Below, piece after piece: positions 51,334-62,966 of a stretch of DNA of 64,000 nt. This DNA is from Nocardioides ungokensis (GTDB lineage Bacteria > Actinomycetota > Actinomycetes > Propionibacteriales > Nocardioidaceae). The notes below the pieces were generated by a model, which was given only the letters and a program-made list of their open reading frames with translations, was not told where the DNA came from and ran no database searches. The DNA is taken from contig NZ_CP059164.1 in assembly GCF_013466985.1 (NCBI RefSeq), positions 2,055,001 through 2,119,000 of the forward strand, written 5' to 3'. Position numbers and translations under genes: made by a program. Numbering within the stretch: the first letter of the stretch is position 1; the number at the start of each line of letters is the position of its first letter.

Positions 51334-52289
51334 CGCGCACTTGCCTCGGCGGTCGCGCGACCGAGGGTGTCGGCCGCGGTCAGCTCCAGGAAGACCGTCT
51401 CGAGGTCGGCGCGGACCGGGCTGAGCTCGGAGAGCCAGATACCGGCCTCGGCCAGAACGCGGGTGATCTCCTCCGGTGGTCTGCCCGAGTCGACCGCCAG
51501 CTCGGTAGCCCGGCGGGCGCCGACGTTCGTCGAGACCTCGAAGCCGGCGCGCTCCAGGACGCCCGCGGCCGCGGCGGCGTCCGGCACGTTGACGCGGTAC
51601 GCCGTACCCGAGCCGAGCAGGTCGTCCACGCGCCCGCTGGCCAGCATCCTGCCGTTGCCGATGATGGTCGCCGAGGTGCACACCTGCTGGACCTCGCCGA
51701 GGATGTGCGAGCTCAGCAGGACGGTCACCCCGTCGTCGCCGAGGTCGCGGATGGTGTCGCGGATCTCGCGGATGCCGGCGGGGTCGAGCCCGTTGGTGGG
51801 CTCGTCGAGGATCAGCAGCTGCGGCTCCTTGAGCAGCGTCGCCGCGATGGCGAGGCGCTGCTTCATGCCCAGCGAGTAGGACTTGTAGCGGTCCCGGTCC
51901 CGGCCGGTCAGACCGACCGTCTCGATCGCCGCGTCCACCCTGCTGTTCGGTGCGTCGATCGATCGGGCGAGGAGCTGGAGGTTCTGCCGCCCGGTGAACT
52001 TGGGTGCGAACTTCGGCGACTCCACCACGGCGCCGACCCGCCCGATCACCTGGGGCAGCGCCCGGGGCACCGGCTCCCCGAAGAGCCGCATCGACCCGCG
52101 GGTGGCACGGGCGAGCCCGAGCAGCATCCGGATCGTGGTCGTCTTGCCGGAGCCGTTCGGGCCCAGGAACCCGTGGACCCCGCCACGGGGCACCGCCAGG
52201 TCGAGGTCCTGCACCGCCACGCGCAGAGCCCCGCGCCGGGTGCGGTACTCCTTGCGCAGCCCCGTGGTCTCGATGACGAGCTCACTCAT
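51330..52289 (-). CDS. ABC transporter ATP-binding protein
   Basis: A 319-aa ATPase with Walker [11 protein letters not shown], signature [12 protein letters not shown], Walker [14 protein letters not shown] and H-loop LLSSHIL. The C-terminal DUF4162-like region is typical of ABC-2 drug/antibiotic or lantibiotic-immunity-type exporters. ATG 52289 follows GGGGGGAGACGGAC. As given, the frame is open upstream into lipB, but the missing lipB stop is best explained by a one-base loss in a C-run (see lipB), so I start at the conserved [11 protein letters not shown]. Confidence 0.9.
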   Translation of the reverse strand: MSELVIETTGLRKEYRTRRGALRVAVQDLDLAVPRGGVHGFLGPNGSGKTTTIRMLLGLARATRGSMRLFGEPVPRALPQVIGRVGAVVESPKFAPKFTGRQNLQLLARSIDAPNSRVDAAIETVGLTGRDRDRYKSYSLGMKQRLAIAATLLKEPQLLILDEPTNGLDPAGIREIRDTIRDLGDDGVTVLLSSHILGEVQQVCTSATIIGNGRMLASGRVDDLLGSGTAYRVNVPDAAAAAGVLERAGFEVSTNVGARRATELAVDSGRPPEEITRVLAEAGIWLSELSPVRADLETVFLELTAADTLGRATAEASAR

Positions 52290-52380
52290 GTCCGTCTCCC
52301 CCCTCGTGCCGCCCGGGACCGGGCGGGCACGGTGGGAGATCCTGACAAGCAAAGTCGCCAGGTCGTGGCAGGACGCGCCG

Positions 52381-53111
52381 TCAGGCCCCGGGGAGAGGAG
52401 CTCGATGCGGGGGACTCGGGCCGGCTCGGGCCGCGGCTCGTAGTCCGGCGTCGGGGTGTAGTCCGCCCACGCGAGGTAGTCCGCGAGGTGACGCTCGACG
52501 CTGGGCAGCACGTCCTCGACCGTGACGTCCCGGCCGAGCTCGCGGCTCAGTGACGTGACCCCGGCGTCGGAGATGCCGCACGGCACGAAGCGGTCGTACC
52601 ACCCCAGATCGACGTCGCAGTTGAGGGCGAAGCCGTGCATCGTCACGCCGCGGCTGACCCGGATGCCGAGGGCGGCGATCTTGCGCTCCGGGCCGTTCGC
52701 GTCCGCCTGGAGCCACACGCCGCTGCGCCCGGGCACGCGTGCGGTGGTCACCCCGAAGTCGGTGCAGACCGCGATCAGCGCCTCCTCGACCCGCCGCACG
52801 TAGTCGACCACCTTGACGTGGTCGGGCAGCGTGACGATGGGGTAGCCGACCAGCTGACCCGGGCCGTGGAAGGTGATCTTGCCGCCACGGTCGACGTCGA
52901 TCACCGCGGCGCCGCCAGGGTCTGCCGGGCGCTCGTGGGGGTCGGTGCGCTTGCCGGCGGTGAAGACCGGGGGGTGCTCGAGGAGGAGGACGGTGTCGGG
53001 CTGCTCTCCCGCCACGACCGCGGCGTGCAGGTCGCGCTGGAGGTCCCACGCGGCGAGGTAGTCCACCGCTGCGTCGCCGAGCCCGACGGCCCGGAAGGTC
53101 AGGTCGTTCAC
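52381..53111 (-). CDS. lipB: Octanoyltransferase (lipoate biosynthesis)
   Basis: About 243 aa. It transfers the octanoyl group from acyl carrier protein to lipoyl domains, providing the LipA substrate. Motifs: [41 protein letters not shown] (catalytic Lys) and FVPCGI (catalytic Cys). GTG start. In the frame as given the C terminus runs on into the ABC ATPase. A single-base shift at the CCCC near 52386 restores a stop at 52381-52383 and normal length, so I regard the fusion as artefactual. Confidence 0.92.
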
Positions 53112-53135
53112 GGCCCCGACCCTACTCCGGGCTCC

Positions 53136-54052
53136 TCAGACGCCGGGCTCCTCAGGTGCGCCGGGGAGCCGCTGGCCGAGGAAGGCGAGCTGGGCGGGCA
53201 GCATCCGGCGCCAGTACGCCGCGTCGTGGGCGCCCGGCTCGAAGGTGCTCGTCACCCCGGCCCCGTCCGGGAACCCGCCGACGTAGTCCTGAACGTCGCG
53301 GTAGAAGGGGTCGCCGGTGCCGCAGTCGATGCGGACCGCCACCCCGTCCAGGTCGGCCTGGTGGCCCACCACGGTGTATGCGTCGTACTCCCGCTCGTCC
53401 GAGAAGCCGCTGCGGGACGCTTCCGCCGGGTCGGTCCACAGCGCCGGGCTGGAGGCCACCACCACCGGCACCCGGGAGGTGCTGCCGGCGAGGTGCAGGG
53501 CGCCGTACCCCCCATGGACCAGCCGATCAGCCCGAAAGTCCCCGTCCGCACGCCCTGGTCGGCCAGCACCGGCAGCAGCTCGTCGACCACCATCGCGGAG
53601 GCGTCCTCCCCGTCGGGCCGCCGGTGCCAGTAGGAGGTGCCGCCGTCGACGGTGGCGATCGCGAACGGAGGTACGCCGCGACGCACCGCCGCAGCCAGGA
53701 AGCGGTCCAGCCCGAACCGCGGCCCCACCAGCGTGGCGTGGTCCTCGCCGAGCCCGTGGAGGGCGACGACGAGCGGCAGGGCGCCCCGCCCGGCCCGGCC
53801 GGGCGGCCGGAGCAGTGACCACCCGGTCTCGGCTCCAAGCCGGTGCTCGGACACGAACGAGCCGCTGACGACCGGACCGGGCGCGACGTCGGGGACCACC
53901 CCGGCCGGGCCGTTCAGCCCCAGGTGCGCCTGGACCCAGGGACGGCCGGGCAGCACCCCCTGCTCGACACCGACGGCGCCGGCCGCCGCGGCCGCGGTGA
54001 CAGCCCCGGCGCCGACGATCAGGGCGCGGCGTCCCAGGCGTCGTTCGGTCAC
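53136..54052 (-). CDS. Exported alpha/beta-hydrolase (esterase), frameshifted
   Basis: About 305 aa. Twin-arginine-like signal (RRLGRRALIVGAGAVTAAAAAGAVG). The hydrolase core has LVVALHGLGEDHATL (oxyanion region), nucleophile motif GWSMGG-Y-GALHLA and a late GAHDAAYW (catalytic His). The layout resembles esterase D/antigen-85-like putative esterases. The frame changes near 53510 just after the nucleophile motif, with both sides matching one family. Substrate unknown. GTG start. Confidence 0.8.
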
Positions 54053-54121
54053 GGCGGTCAGTCTGCAGGGCACCTGTGGACAACCGGCGGCGGACGCGCC
54101 GAACGAGGATGGAATGACCCC

Positions 54122-54649
54122 ATGGACCGGCTCATCCTGCCCCGTGCGCTGCTCGCCCTGCTCGTCGTGTCCGTGGTCGGCACCGCTGCGGTCGTGCTGG
54201 TCGGTCTGGCAGCCGGGCCCGAGGCCGCGCCCCGACCGGCGGCGGCGTCCGACGAGCGTGACCCGCTCGCCGCCCTGCACGCGTGGGACCGCCGCCGTGC
54301 CCGGGCGTGGGCGCGCGGGGACCTGGCGGCCCTGCGGCGGCTCTACGTGCCCGGCTCGCGAGCGGGCCGCCGCGACCTGGCGATGCTGGCCGCCTGGGAC
54401 CGTCGCGGACTGCGTGTGCACGGAATGCGGATGCAGGTGCTCGCCGCCGACGTGCGCGCCCGGTCGTCACGACGCCTGGTGGTGGTCGTGACCGACCGGC
54501 TTGCCGACGCGGTCGCGGTCGGTCCGGGGACCCGGGTTCCCCTGCCTCGGGACGCAGCCTCGACGCGGACCGTCGTCCTGCGACGTCCGGACGGGATGGG
54601 GCGGTGGCGCGTGTCCGCCGTCCGGGAGCGGGGTCAGCCGGCCAGGTGA
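54122..54649 (+). CDS. Small exported or anchored hypothetical protein
   Basis: A 175-aa protein with one N-terminal hydrophobic helix (LALLVVSVVGTAAVVLVGLAA), then an Arg/Ala-rich soluble domain (ALHAWDRRRARAWARGDLAALRRLYV) whose pattern recalls SnoaL/NTF2-like small alpha+beta folds. No catalytic motif is visible. It is divergent from the esterase gene and overlaps the end of the convergent ABC gene by 16 bp. Confidence 0.65.
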   Translation: MDRLILPRALLALLVVSVVGTAAVVLVGLAAGPEAAPRPAAASDERDPLAALHAWDRRRARAWARGDLAALRRLYVPGSRAGRRDLAMLAAWDRRGLRVHGMRMQVLAADVRARSSRRLVVVVTDRLADAVAVGPGTRVPLPRDAASTRTVVLRRPDGMGRWRVSAVRERGQPAR

Positions 54650-57600
54650 CCCCAGGTGCCGGAGAGGTCGGTCCACGGCCCCACAGCGGCGACGCGCCCC
54701 TCGACGAGCACCACGACCCGGTCGGCCTGGGCGAGTGCTGCGCGCTTCGACGTGGCGCCCACGACGGTGGCCCCGCGCCGACGCAGCGCGGACCAGAGCT
54801 CGACCTCGGTCGCGGCGTCCAGGGCCGAGGAGACGTCGTCGGCCAGCAGCAGCTCGGCGTCGCAGGCGAGTCCGCGGGCCAGCGCGAGCCGCTGCACCTG
54901 GCCCCCGGAGAGCCGGACACCCCGGTGCCCGACGAGGGCCTCGGCGCCGCCGGCTGCCTCGACGTCGGGGGACAGCCGAGCGGTCTCCAGGGCAGGGCCC
55001 AGCGTCCGGTCGGCGTGCTCGAGCAGGACGTTGTCGACGAAGGTGCCCGAGAGCACCCGCGGCACCTGGGCGACGTGGGCGACCCGCCCGGGGCGCAGGA
55101 ACGCCTGGGCGTCGGCGACGGGCTCGCCGTTCCAGCGGATCTCGCCGGTGCTGGCCACCAGACCGGCCATCGCCGAGAGGAGGCTGGACTTGCCGGACCC
55201 CACCTGGCCGAGCAGGAGCACGAGCTCGTCGGACTCGATGGTCAGGTCGACGTCGCTGATCCCGACCGTCCCGTCGTCGTGGACGGCCGCGACCCCGACG
55301 AGCTCCAGGCTGCGCAGCGGTTCCCGGGGGCCGGGCACCGGGGCCGGCGCCGAGCCCTGCACCAGGTCGACCCCCGGCGGCAGGTGCATCAGGTCACCGC
55401 CACCGGCGAGCCGGCTGGTGGTCTGCATCCACGCGCGGGTGCCGGGCGCCTCGGTGATGACGGAGCCGGCGACCCGACCGAACCAGTCGAACCCGTTGAC
55501 CGCGGCTGCCACCAGCAGGGCGGTGGCGAGGCCCCAGCCACCGGCGACCAGCACCGCCCAGGCGGTCACCACGCCGCACTGGACCATCACGATCGGGACG
55601 CCGTCGAGCATGGCCTGGACCCGGTGCTCCCGGACCGCTGCATCCACCCGGCCACCGTCGACCTCGCGCAGGTGGGCGTGCACGCTGGGCGTCGAGGCGG
55701 CCAGCTTGACGGTCCGCACCGAGTCCAGCGCCGAGACCAGCGAGCGGCCGAACGCGGCCCGCGCCGCTGCGGACGCCGCCGCGGACCGGCCGGCAACCCG
55801 GCGGCCCAGCGAGGAGGCCAGCGACGACGCCAGCATGACCGCGAGGAGGACGCCGCCGGCGAGCAGGCTCTGGGCGGCGATCGCGGTGACCGCGACGATC
55901 AGGAGCCCGTTGATGAAGTCCACCCAGCGGTCGGCGTACCGCACCAGGCGGTCGGCGTCCATGGCGCGCGCGACGACCTCGCCCGGCGGGGTCCGCTCCA
56001 GCCGGTGCTGGGCCGTCTGTCCGAAGAGGACGGAGGTGCGGACCCGCAGCATCACCGAGATCCACCAGCGGGGATAGCGGCGGAACGCCTCGGCGAGCAC
56101 CAGCGGCGAGACCAGCAGCGACGTCACGAGTGCGGCCGTGAGCGCGATCGGGGTGCGGCCGTCCTGGAGTGCGACGACGAGGTGTCCCCAGATCCAGCCG
56201 GTGAGCGCGCCGAAGGCACCGGAGAGTGCGGCGACCAGGAACAGGGCCATGCCGGCCAGCCCCCATCGCGGCTCGACCAGCAGCGCGGACAGGGTGGCCC
56301 TGGGCAGCCCGGGGACCTCGCGCAGCCGCGGGGGCTCGGGGGCCTGGCCGGTGCGCCGGGCGGTGCCGACCGCAGCGGTCGTGGCCGGGGCGTCCTCCGG
56401 CGGCGCCGACTCGTCCTCGGCGGCTGCGTCCAGCAGGCTGCGGAACGGGCCGGGCTCACCGGCCAGGCGGGTGCGAGGCCCGTGCTGGACGACGCGGCCG
56501 CCGTCGAGCACCGCGACCTGCTCGGCGCGCTCGGTCGTGGAGAGCCGGTGGGCCACCAGCAGGCCGGTGCGACCGGCGAGCAGGCGCTCCGCGGCGCGCA
56601 CCACCTGGGCCTCGGTGACCGGATCCATGCGGGCCGTGGCCTCGTCGAGCACGACCACGCGCACGTCGCGGACGAGCAGCCGGGCGAAGGCGACCAGCTG
56701 CTCCTCACCGGAGGAGAGGCTGGTGCCGCCGGGGCCCAGCAGGGTGTCCAGCCCGTCGGGCAGGCCGGCCACCCAGGCCTCGAGGCCGAGCTCGGCGACG
56801 GCCTTCTCGACGTCGGCGCGGGGGACCGGGCGGAAGAGCGCGATGTTCTGCGCGAGGGTCCCGGCGAGGATCTCGGTGCGCTGCGTGACCACCCCGACGG
56901 CCGACCGCAACCGCTGCAGGTCGACGTCGAGGACGTCGACTCCGCCCAGCAGCACCGACCCCCGCTCGGGCTCGACGGCCCGGGAGAGCAACGAGGCCAG
57001 GGTCGACTTGCCGGACCCGGTGCGTCCGACCAGGGCGCAGGTGTGGCCCGCGGGCACGTGGAGGTCCACGTGCTGGAGCGCGAAGCGGCCCTCCTCGTAG
57101 GCGAAGTGCAGGTCGCGGAACCGGACGTCGAGCGAGCCGGCCGGCAGGTCGTCGCCGCCGGCCGCCTCGCGCTCGGCGCCGAGCATGCTGCGCAGGCGGA
57201 GCACGGCGCCGAAGCCCGCCTGGAGGTCGGGCAGGTGCCGGGCCAGCATGTCGACCTGGCCGACGAACATCGTGGTGACGAGGAAGAGCGTCACCAGGGA
57301 GGCGGTGTCGAGTCGACCCTCGACGACCAGCGCCACCCCGACCAGCGCCGTGGCGGCCAGCACGGCGTGCAGCAGCGTGCCGGTCCGGCGGCCGACCCTG
57401 CTCTCGAAGCCGAGCACGGTCGCGAACCTGGCGTGCACGACGGCCGCGAGGCGGGTGCAACGCCGGACCATGTGGCCCTGACCCAGGCTGGCGCGCAGGT
57501 CGTCGCGTCCCGCCACGCCCTCCTCCATGGCGGCCGCGTGGTCGGTCCACGCCGCCTCCTCCTCGACCTTGCGGGCCGAGATCTCGGGCAGCAGCGGGCG

Positions 57601-58144
57601 TACGACGGCCACGGCGGCCAGGCCGGCCAGCGGGAACAGCACGATCGCCGGCCACCACGTGATGCTCGCGATGATCCACAGCGGCCCGGAGGCCAGCAGG
57701 GTCCGGATCGCCTGCCAGGCGCTCTGCCGCAGCAGGGTGCCGACCTCGTGGTGTCGTCGTCGACGCGGTCCATCACCTCGCGACGGCCTGCGCGGAGAGG
57801 GCGGCGAGCGGCTGGTGCAGCGCCGCGTCGAGCAGGTCGGCGCGCAGCCGGCCCTCGGCACGGTCGACGACGCCCGCCCACATGGTGCGGGCCACGGTGT
57901 CGAGCAGGGCCGCCCCGACGACGCAGGCCGCCAGGAGCCAGACCAGGGTGCTCGTCGCGTGCTCCGCGAGCCGGCCCGCCACCAGCGAGCCCAACGAGGT
58001 GCCGACGGCGGCGACGGCGGAGCACGCGAGGGCCCAGACGGCCACGGGTGTGCGCAGCCGCCGCCAGTCGACGGTGCGGTCGGGCTCGGGCGGTGAGGGC
58101 CTGGTCTGGCCGAGTCGGCCCGGGTCGACCTGCGTGAGAGTCAT
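54634..58144 (-). CDS. Fused double ABC exporter (TMD-NBD-TMD-NBD), frameshifted
   Basis: About 1170 aa. Two complete ABC exporter halves in one chain. Half 1 has six helices, Walker A ALVGRTGSGKSTLAS, signature SLSSGEEQLVAFARLL and Walker B VVVLDEATARMDP. Half 2 has Walker A LLLGQVGSGKSSLL, signature RLSGGQVQRLALARGL and LLLADDVSSALD, where Asp replaces the usual catalytic Glu, so site 2 is probably degenerate. The frame changes near 57745. Fused heterodimeric exporters of this kind move lipids, peptides or drugs; a CydDC-like role is possible but unproven. Start ATG 58144. Confidence 0.87.
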
Positions 58145-58212
58145 CGGGGTCGACGCTACGTGGAGGCGCCGACGGTCGTCGCCCGATTTTCCCGTGGCCG
58201 CGGCCGCCGTGA

Positions 58213-59106
58213 TCAGGCCAGGCCGGCCGCCAGGACAGCGGTGACGTCGTGGTCGCGGAACTCGTAGCCCGACCCGGTCAGCGCGGCGGGCCGGACGTTG
58301 AGCGAGCCCAGCAGCTCGGGCGCCATCTTCCCCGCGCCGAGCCGCAGGGCGGCCTTGGGCACGAACACCGCGGCCGGTCGGTGCACGGCGCGGGCGAGGG
58401 CCTTGGTGAACTCGGCGTTGGTCGGGGTCCGGGGACAGCACAGGTTGAACGGGCCGTCTGCCGTCGGGTGCTCGGCGAGGTGGGCAACGGCGCCGACCCA
58501 GTCGCGCAGCGAGATCATCGCCATGTACTGCCGCCCGTCGCCCAGGCGCGCCCCCAGCCCGAGCCGGAAGATCCGGCGCAGCTCCTTGAGCGGCTCGCTG
58601 CGCCTGTCCATCACCGGGGAGGTGCGCAGCACGCAGACCCGGGCACCGGCCTCGGCCGCCGGCCCGGTCGCCGCCTGCCACTCCCGGGTGACCTCGGTCA
58701 GCAAGGCGTGGCCGCGGCTGTCGGAGGCCTCGGTGAGGACCTCGTCGCCGTGGTCGCCGTACCAGGAGATGCCGTTGCCGGCGAGGAACGCCGGCCGGGA
58801 GCCGGACTCGGCGATCGCCCGGGCCAGCACCCTCGTGGTCGTCACCCGGCTCTCCCGGAGCTCGCGCGCCCACTTCTCCGAGTGGGGGTTGCCGGCGGTG
58901 GGGGTGCCCGCCAGGTTGACCACGACGTCGGCGCCCTCGACCACGTCGCGGTCGTAAGTGCCGGCGTACGGGTCCCAGGTCGACTCGCGCGGCGTGGTCG
59001 CTGGTCGGCGCACCAGCCGGGTCACCTCGTGGCCCCGCGCCGCCTGCAGCTCGTCGGTGAGGTTGCTCCCGAGGAAGCCGGACGCGCCGGCGATCACGAT
59101 CCGCAT
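58213..59106 (-). CDS. TIGR01777 family epimerase (SDR-like)
   Basis: A 297-aa NAD(P)-binding protein. N-terminal RIVIAGASGFLGSNLTDEL gives the Rossmann motif. VVNLAGTPTAGNPHSEKW, NGISWYGDHGDE, MISLRDWVGAV and the C-terminal DUF1731-like domain (ELLGSLNVRPAALTGSGYEF) are typical of TIGR01777/YfcH. No physiological reaction is established. In actinobacteria it commonly lies in the sucB-lipB-lipA neighbourhood. Confidence 0.9.
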   Translation of the reverse strand: MRIVIAGASGFLGSNLTDELQAARGHEVTRLVRRPATTPRESTWDPYAGTYDRDVVEGADVVVNLAGTPTAGNPHSEKWARELRESRVTTTRVLARAIAESGSRPAFLAGNGISWYGDHGDEVLTEASDSRGHALLTEVTREWQAATGPAAEAGARVCVLRTSPVMDRRSEPLKELRRIFRLGLGARLGDGRQYMAMISLRDWVGAVAHLAEHPTADGPFNLCCPRTPTNAEFTKALARAVHRPAAVFVPKAALRLGAGKMAPELLGSLNVRPAALTGSGYEFRDHDVTAVLAAGLA

Positions 59107-59202
59107 GGCGACAGCCTGACAGGGCCTGCCAACAAGCCCGCGACAGGCGACCGACACGCCACACAACATGTGGTGCCGAAGATTCGGATCGACCACTGGA
59201 TA

Positions 59203-59396
59203 TGGTGCTCGGGCTGGTCCGGAGCGTCGCCTGCAGGGGGCGGTCCGGGGCAAGAGGGAACCCGGTGCGAGTCCGGGACTGCCCCGCAGCGGTGAGTGGG
59301 AACGAACGCCGTCAACAGCACTGGCGCCCTTCGGGGAGCTGGGAAGCGACGGTCAGTAGGGGGCGAGCTGTGCCCACGAGTCCGAAGACCTGCCAG
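59203..59396 (+). promoter_or_regulatory. Cobalamin (B12) riboswitch
   Basis: Conserved adenosylcobalamin aptamer features in order: AAGAGGGAA, CCGGTGCGAGTCCGG, ACTGCCCCGCAGCGGTGA, the GGGAAG and GGTCAGTA segments, and the closing GAGTCCGAAGACCTGCC at about 59378-59394. It lies 155 bp before the nrdA ATG. By the usual mechanism bound cobalamin shuts down the downstream genes. The same switch-gene pairing is known from Streptomyces. Confidence 0.9.
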
Positions 59397-59550
59397 CGCC
59401 CGCGCACGACCGTGCGCGGTACGTCGCGGACCTCGCGGGTGGGTCGCACGACAGCACGGCGCGCCCTCACGCGGGGTTCGGTGCCCGCGTCGTCGTCTCC
59501 TCCTCCCACGGGTCCCGGCATCCGGCGAGCTCGCGAGGAGAGAGCAGCAC

Positions 59551-61943
59551 ATGACCCAGATCCACACCCCACCCGGCGGTGCCGACACGAGCACCACCCG
59601 CGCCCCGATGGTGGTGCGCAAGCGCAACGGCGACACGGAGCCGGTCGACCTGAACAAGATCGTCCGGGCGGTCGAGCGCTGCGCCGACGGCCTGTCGCAC
59701 GTCGAGCCGCTGACCGTCGCGACCCGCACGATCTCCGGGCTGTACGACGGCGCCACGACCGCGGAGCTCGACCGGCTGTCGATCCAGACGGCTGCGGAGC
59801 TGACCGCCAACGAGCCGGAGTACTCCCGACTGGCCGCCCGGCTGCTGGCGGCGTACGTCGAGAAGGAGGTCGCCGGCCAGCAGATCGCGTCGTTCAGCCA
59901 GTCGGTGCGGCTCGGCCGCCTCGAGGGGCTGATCGGTGACGCCACCGCGGGCTTCGTCGAGGCCAACGCGCGCAAGCTCGACCAGGCGATCGACAGCTCC
60001 CACGACCGGCGCTTCGAGTATTTCGGGCTGCGCACCGTCTACGACCGCTACCTGCTGCGCCACCCCGAGACCCGGCTGGTCGTCGAGACGCCGCAGTACT
60101 GGCTGATGCGGGTGGCCTGCGGGCTCGCCACCACGCCCGCCGAGGCGATCGAGCTCTACCGCCTGATGTCCTCCTTGGCCTACCTGCCGAGCTCGCCGAC
60201 CCTGTTCAACTCCGGCACCCGCCACACCCAGATGTCGTCCTGCTACCTCGTCGACAGCCCGCGCGACGAGCTGGAGTCGATCTACGCGCGCTACGCGCAG
60301 GTGGCGGCACTGTCGAAGTTCGCCGGCGGCATCGGGATCTCGTTCTCGCGGGTCCGCTCGCGCGGCGCGCTGATCCGCGGCACCAACGGGCACTCCAACG
60401 GGATCGTGCCGTTCCTGCGCACGCTCGACGCCTCGGTGTCGGCGGTCAACCAGGCGGTCGGCGCAAGGGCGCGGCCTGCGTCTACCTCGAGCCGTGGCAC
60501 CCCGACGTCGAGGAGTTCCTCGAGCTGCGCGACAACACCGGCGAGGACGCCGGCGCACCCACAACCTCAACCTGGCCAACTGGGTGCCCGACCTCTTCAT
60601 GCGCCGGGTCGAGGCCGACGAGGAGTGGAGCCTGATCGACCCCGACGCCGTCCCCGAGCTGCCCGACCTGTGGGGCGAGGAGTTCGAGCGCGCCTACACG
60701 GCGGCGGAGGCCGCGGGTCGCGTCGTACGACGGGTGCGGGCGCGCGACCTGTACGCGCGGATGATGCGGACCCTGGCCCAGACCGGCAACGGCTGGATGA
60801 CCTTCAAGGACGCCGCCAACCGCACCTGCAACCAGACCGCGGTGCCCGGCAACGTCGTACACCTCTCCAACCTGTGCACCGAGATCATCGAGGTCTCCAG
60901 CGACGCCGAGACGGCCGTGTGCAACCTCGGATCGGTCAGCCTGGCCATGCACGTGACTCCGGACGGCGTGGACTGGGACAAGCTCCGCGCGACCGTGAGG
61001 ACGGCGGTGACCTACCTGGACCGGGTGATCGACATCAACTACTACCCGAGCCCGGAGTCGGCGGCGTCGAACCCGCGCTGGCGTCCGGTCGGGCTGGGCT
61101 GCATGGGCCTGCAGGACGTGTTCTTCGCGCTGGGGCTGCCGTTCGACTCCGAGGAGGCGCGCGAGCTGTCGACCCGGATCGCCGAGGAGATCTACCTCTC
61201 CGCACTCGAGCGCTCGCGGAGCTGGCCGCGCAGAGGGCGCGCACCCGGCGTACGCCGACACCCGGGCGGCCCGCGGGACCTCCAGCCCGACCTGTGGGGG
61301 GTGACACCACCCTGACCGACCGGTGGGACCGCCTGCGCGAGCAGGTCGCCGAGCACGGGCTGCGCAACTCGCTGCTGGTGGCCATCGCGCCGACGGCCAC
61401 CATCGCCTCGATCGTGGGCTGCTACGAGTGCATCGAGCCGCAGGTCTCCAACCTCTTCAAGAGGGAGACGCTGTCGGGGGAGTTCCTCCAGGTCAACGCG
61501 GCGCTGGTCCGTGAGCTGCGTTCGCGCGGCCTGTGGACCACCGAGGTGCGCGAGCAGGTCAAGCGCCAGGAGGGGTCGGTGCAGGGGATCGCCGCGATCC
61601 CCGAGGACGTCCGGCACCTCTTCCGGACCGCGTGGGAGCTGCCGCAGCGGGCGCTGGTCGACATGGCGGCCGCGCGTCAGCCGTACATCGACCAGAGCCA
61701 GTCGCTGAACCTGTTCCTGCAGAGCCCGACCATCGGGAAGCTCAGCTCGATGTACCTCCACGCCTGGAAGGCCGGGCTGAAGACGACGTACTACCTGCGC
61801 TCGCGGCCCGCGACGCGCATCCAGCAGACCACCGTGGCGGCTGCCCGCGCCGCCGTGCCGGACGCCCTGTCGGACGCCCAGTCCGATTCGGGGGCGGTCG
61901 CCTGCTCCCTGGAGAACCCGAGACCTGTGAGGCCTGCGAATGA
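59551..61943 (+). CDS. nrdA: Class Ia ribonucleotide reductase, large subunit, frameshifted
   Basis: About 797 aa. It reduces ribonucleoside diphosphates using the radical from NrdB. An N-terminal ATP-cone ([19 protein letters not shown]) is followed by the barrel with [17 protein letters not shown] (first active-site Cys), [14 protein letters not shown] and the loop LSNLCTEI (thiyl-radical Cys). [19 protein letters not shown], a C-terminal TYYLRS and the redox tail CEACE complete it. The frame changes near 60462, 60555, 61225 and 61305. ATG after GAGGAGAGAG. The stop overlaps the nrdB start (ATGA). Confidence 0.93.
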
Positions 61944-62965
61944 CGACGACCACCGACACGAATGTGAAGAAGCTGCTGCTCGACCCGGGATGAACCTCAC
62001 CCTGCGGCCGATGCGCTACCCGCACTTCTACGAGCGCTACCGCGACGCGATCAGAACACCTGGACCGTCGAGGAGGTCGACCTGCACACCGACCTCAAGG
62101 ACCTCGCGAAGCTGTCCGCGGCCGAGCGGCACCTTGTCTCGCGGCTGGTGGCCTTCTTCGCCACCGGCGACACGATCGTGGCCAACAACCTGGTGCTGAA
62201 CCTCTACCAGCACGTGAACTCGCCCGAGGGCCGGCTCTACCTCTCCCGGCAGCTGTTCGAGGAAGCGGTTGCACGTCCAGTTCTACCTGACCCTGCTCGA
62301 CACCTACGTGCCCGACGAGAAGGAGCGGCACGAGGCGTTCGCGGCCGTCGACAACATCCCTTCGATCAAGCACAAGGCGGACTTCTGCTTCCGCTGGATC
62401 GACGAGCTGTTCGACGTACGCCGTCTGGAGACCCGCGAGGACCGGCGCAGCTTCCTGCTCAACCTGATCTGCTTCGCCGCCTGCATCGAGGGGCTCTTCT
62501 TCTACGGTGCGTTCGCCTACGTCTACTTCCTGCGCTCGCGGGGCCTGCTCAACGGGCTCGCGTCGGGACGAACTGGGTCTTCCGCGACGAGTCGATGCAC
62601 ATGGCCTTCGCCTTCGACGTGGTCGACACGGTCCGCGCGGAGGAACCCGACCCTTCGACGACGAGCTCGCGGCGCGGGTGCGGGAGATGGTCATGGAGGC
62701 CGTCGACGCCGAGGCGCAGTTCGCCGAGGACCTGCTCGGCCAGGGCGTGGCCGGCCTGTCCACGACCGACATGCGCTCCTACCTCGAGTACGTCGCCGAC
62801 CAGCGGATGGAGCGCCTCGACCTGCCCAGGATCTACGGCTCGAAGAACCCGCTGCTGTTCATGGAGCTCCAGGACGTCCAGGAGCTCTCGAACTTCTTCG
62901 AGCGCCGGGTCTCGGCCTACCAGGTCGGCGTGAGCGGCTCGGTGTCGTTCGACGACGACTTCTGA
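61940..62965 (+). CDS. nrdB: Class Ia ribonucleotide reductase, small subunit, frameshifted
   Basis: About 342 aa ferritin-like radical protein. Metal ligands and the radical Tyr can be recognised: EE-A-x-HVQFYL (Glu, His and Tyr four residues after His, near 62262-62285), EGLFFYGAF and DESMHMAFAF. The C-terminal GSVSFDDDF tail docks with NrdA. The frame changes near 62055, 62265, 62560 and 62650. Translationally coupled to nrdA and thus under the B12 riboswitch. Confidence 0.92.
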
Positions 62966-62966
62966 G

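Noticed and set aside
51330..53111. An apparent in-frame LipB-ABC ATPase fusion protein
   Set aside because: The junction is a low-complexity, non-conserved stretch. A one-base shift at a C-run near 52386 restores the normal lipB stop, and the ABC gene has its own ribosome site and ATG at 52289.
54283..58137. A 1284-residue open frame on the plus strand
   Set aside because: It is antisense to the well-supported double ABC exporter, rich in Arg/Gly/Asp from reversed codons, and has no domain.
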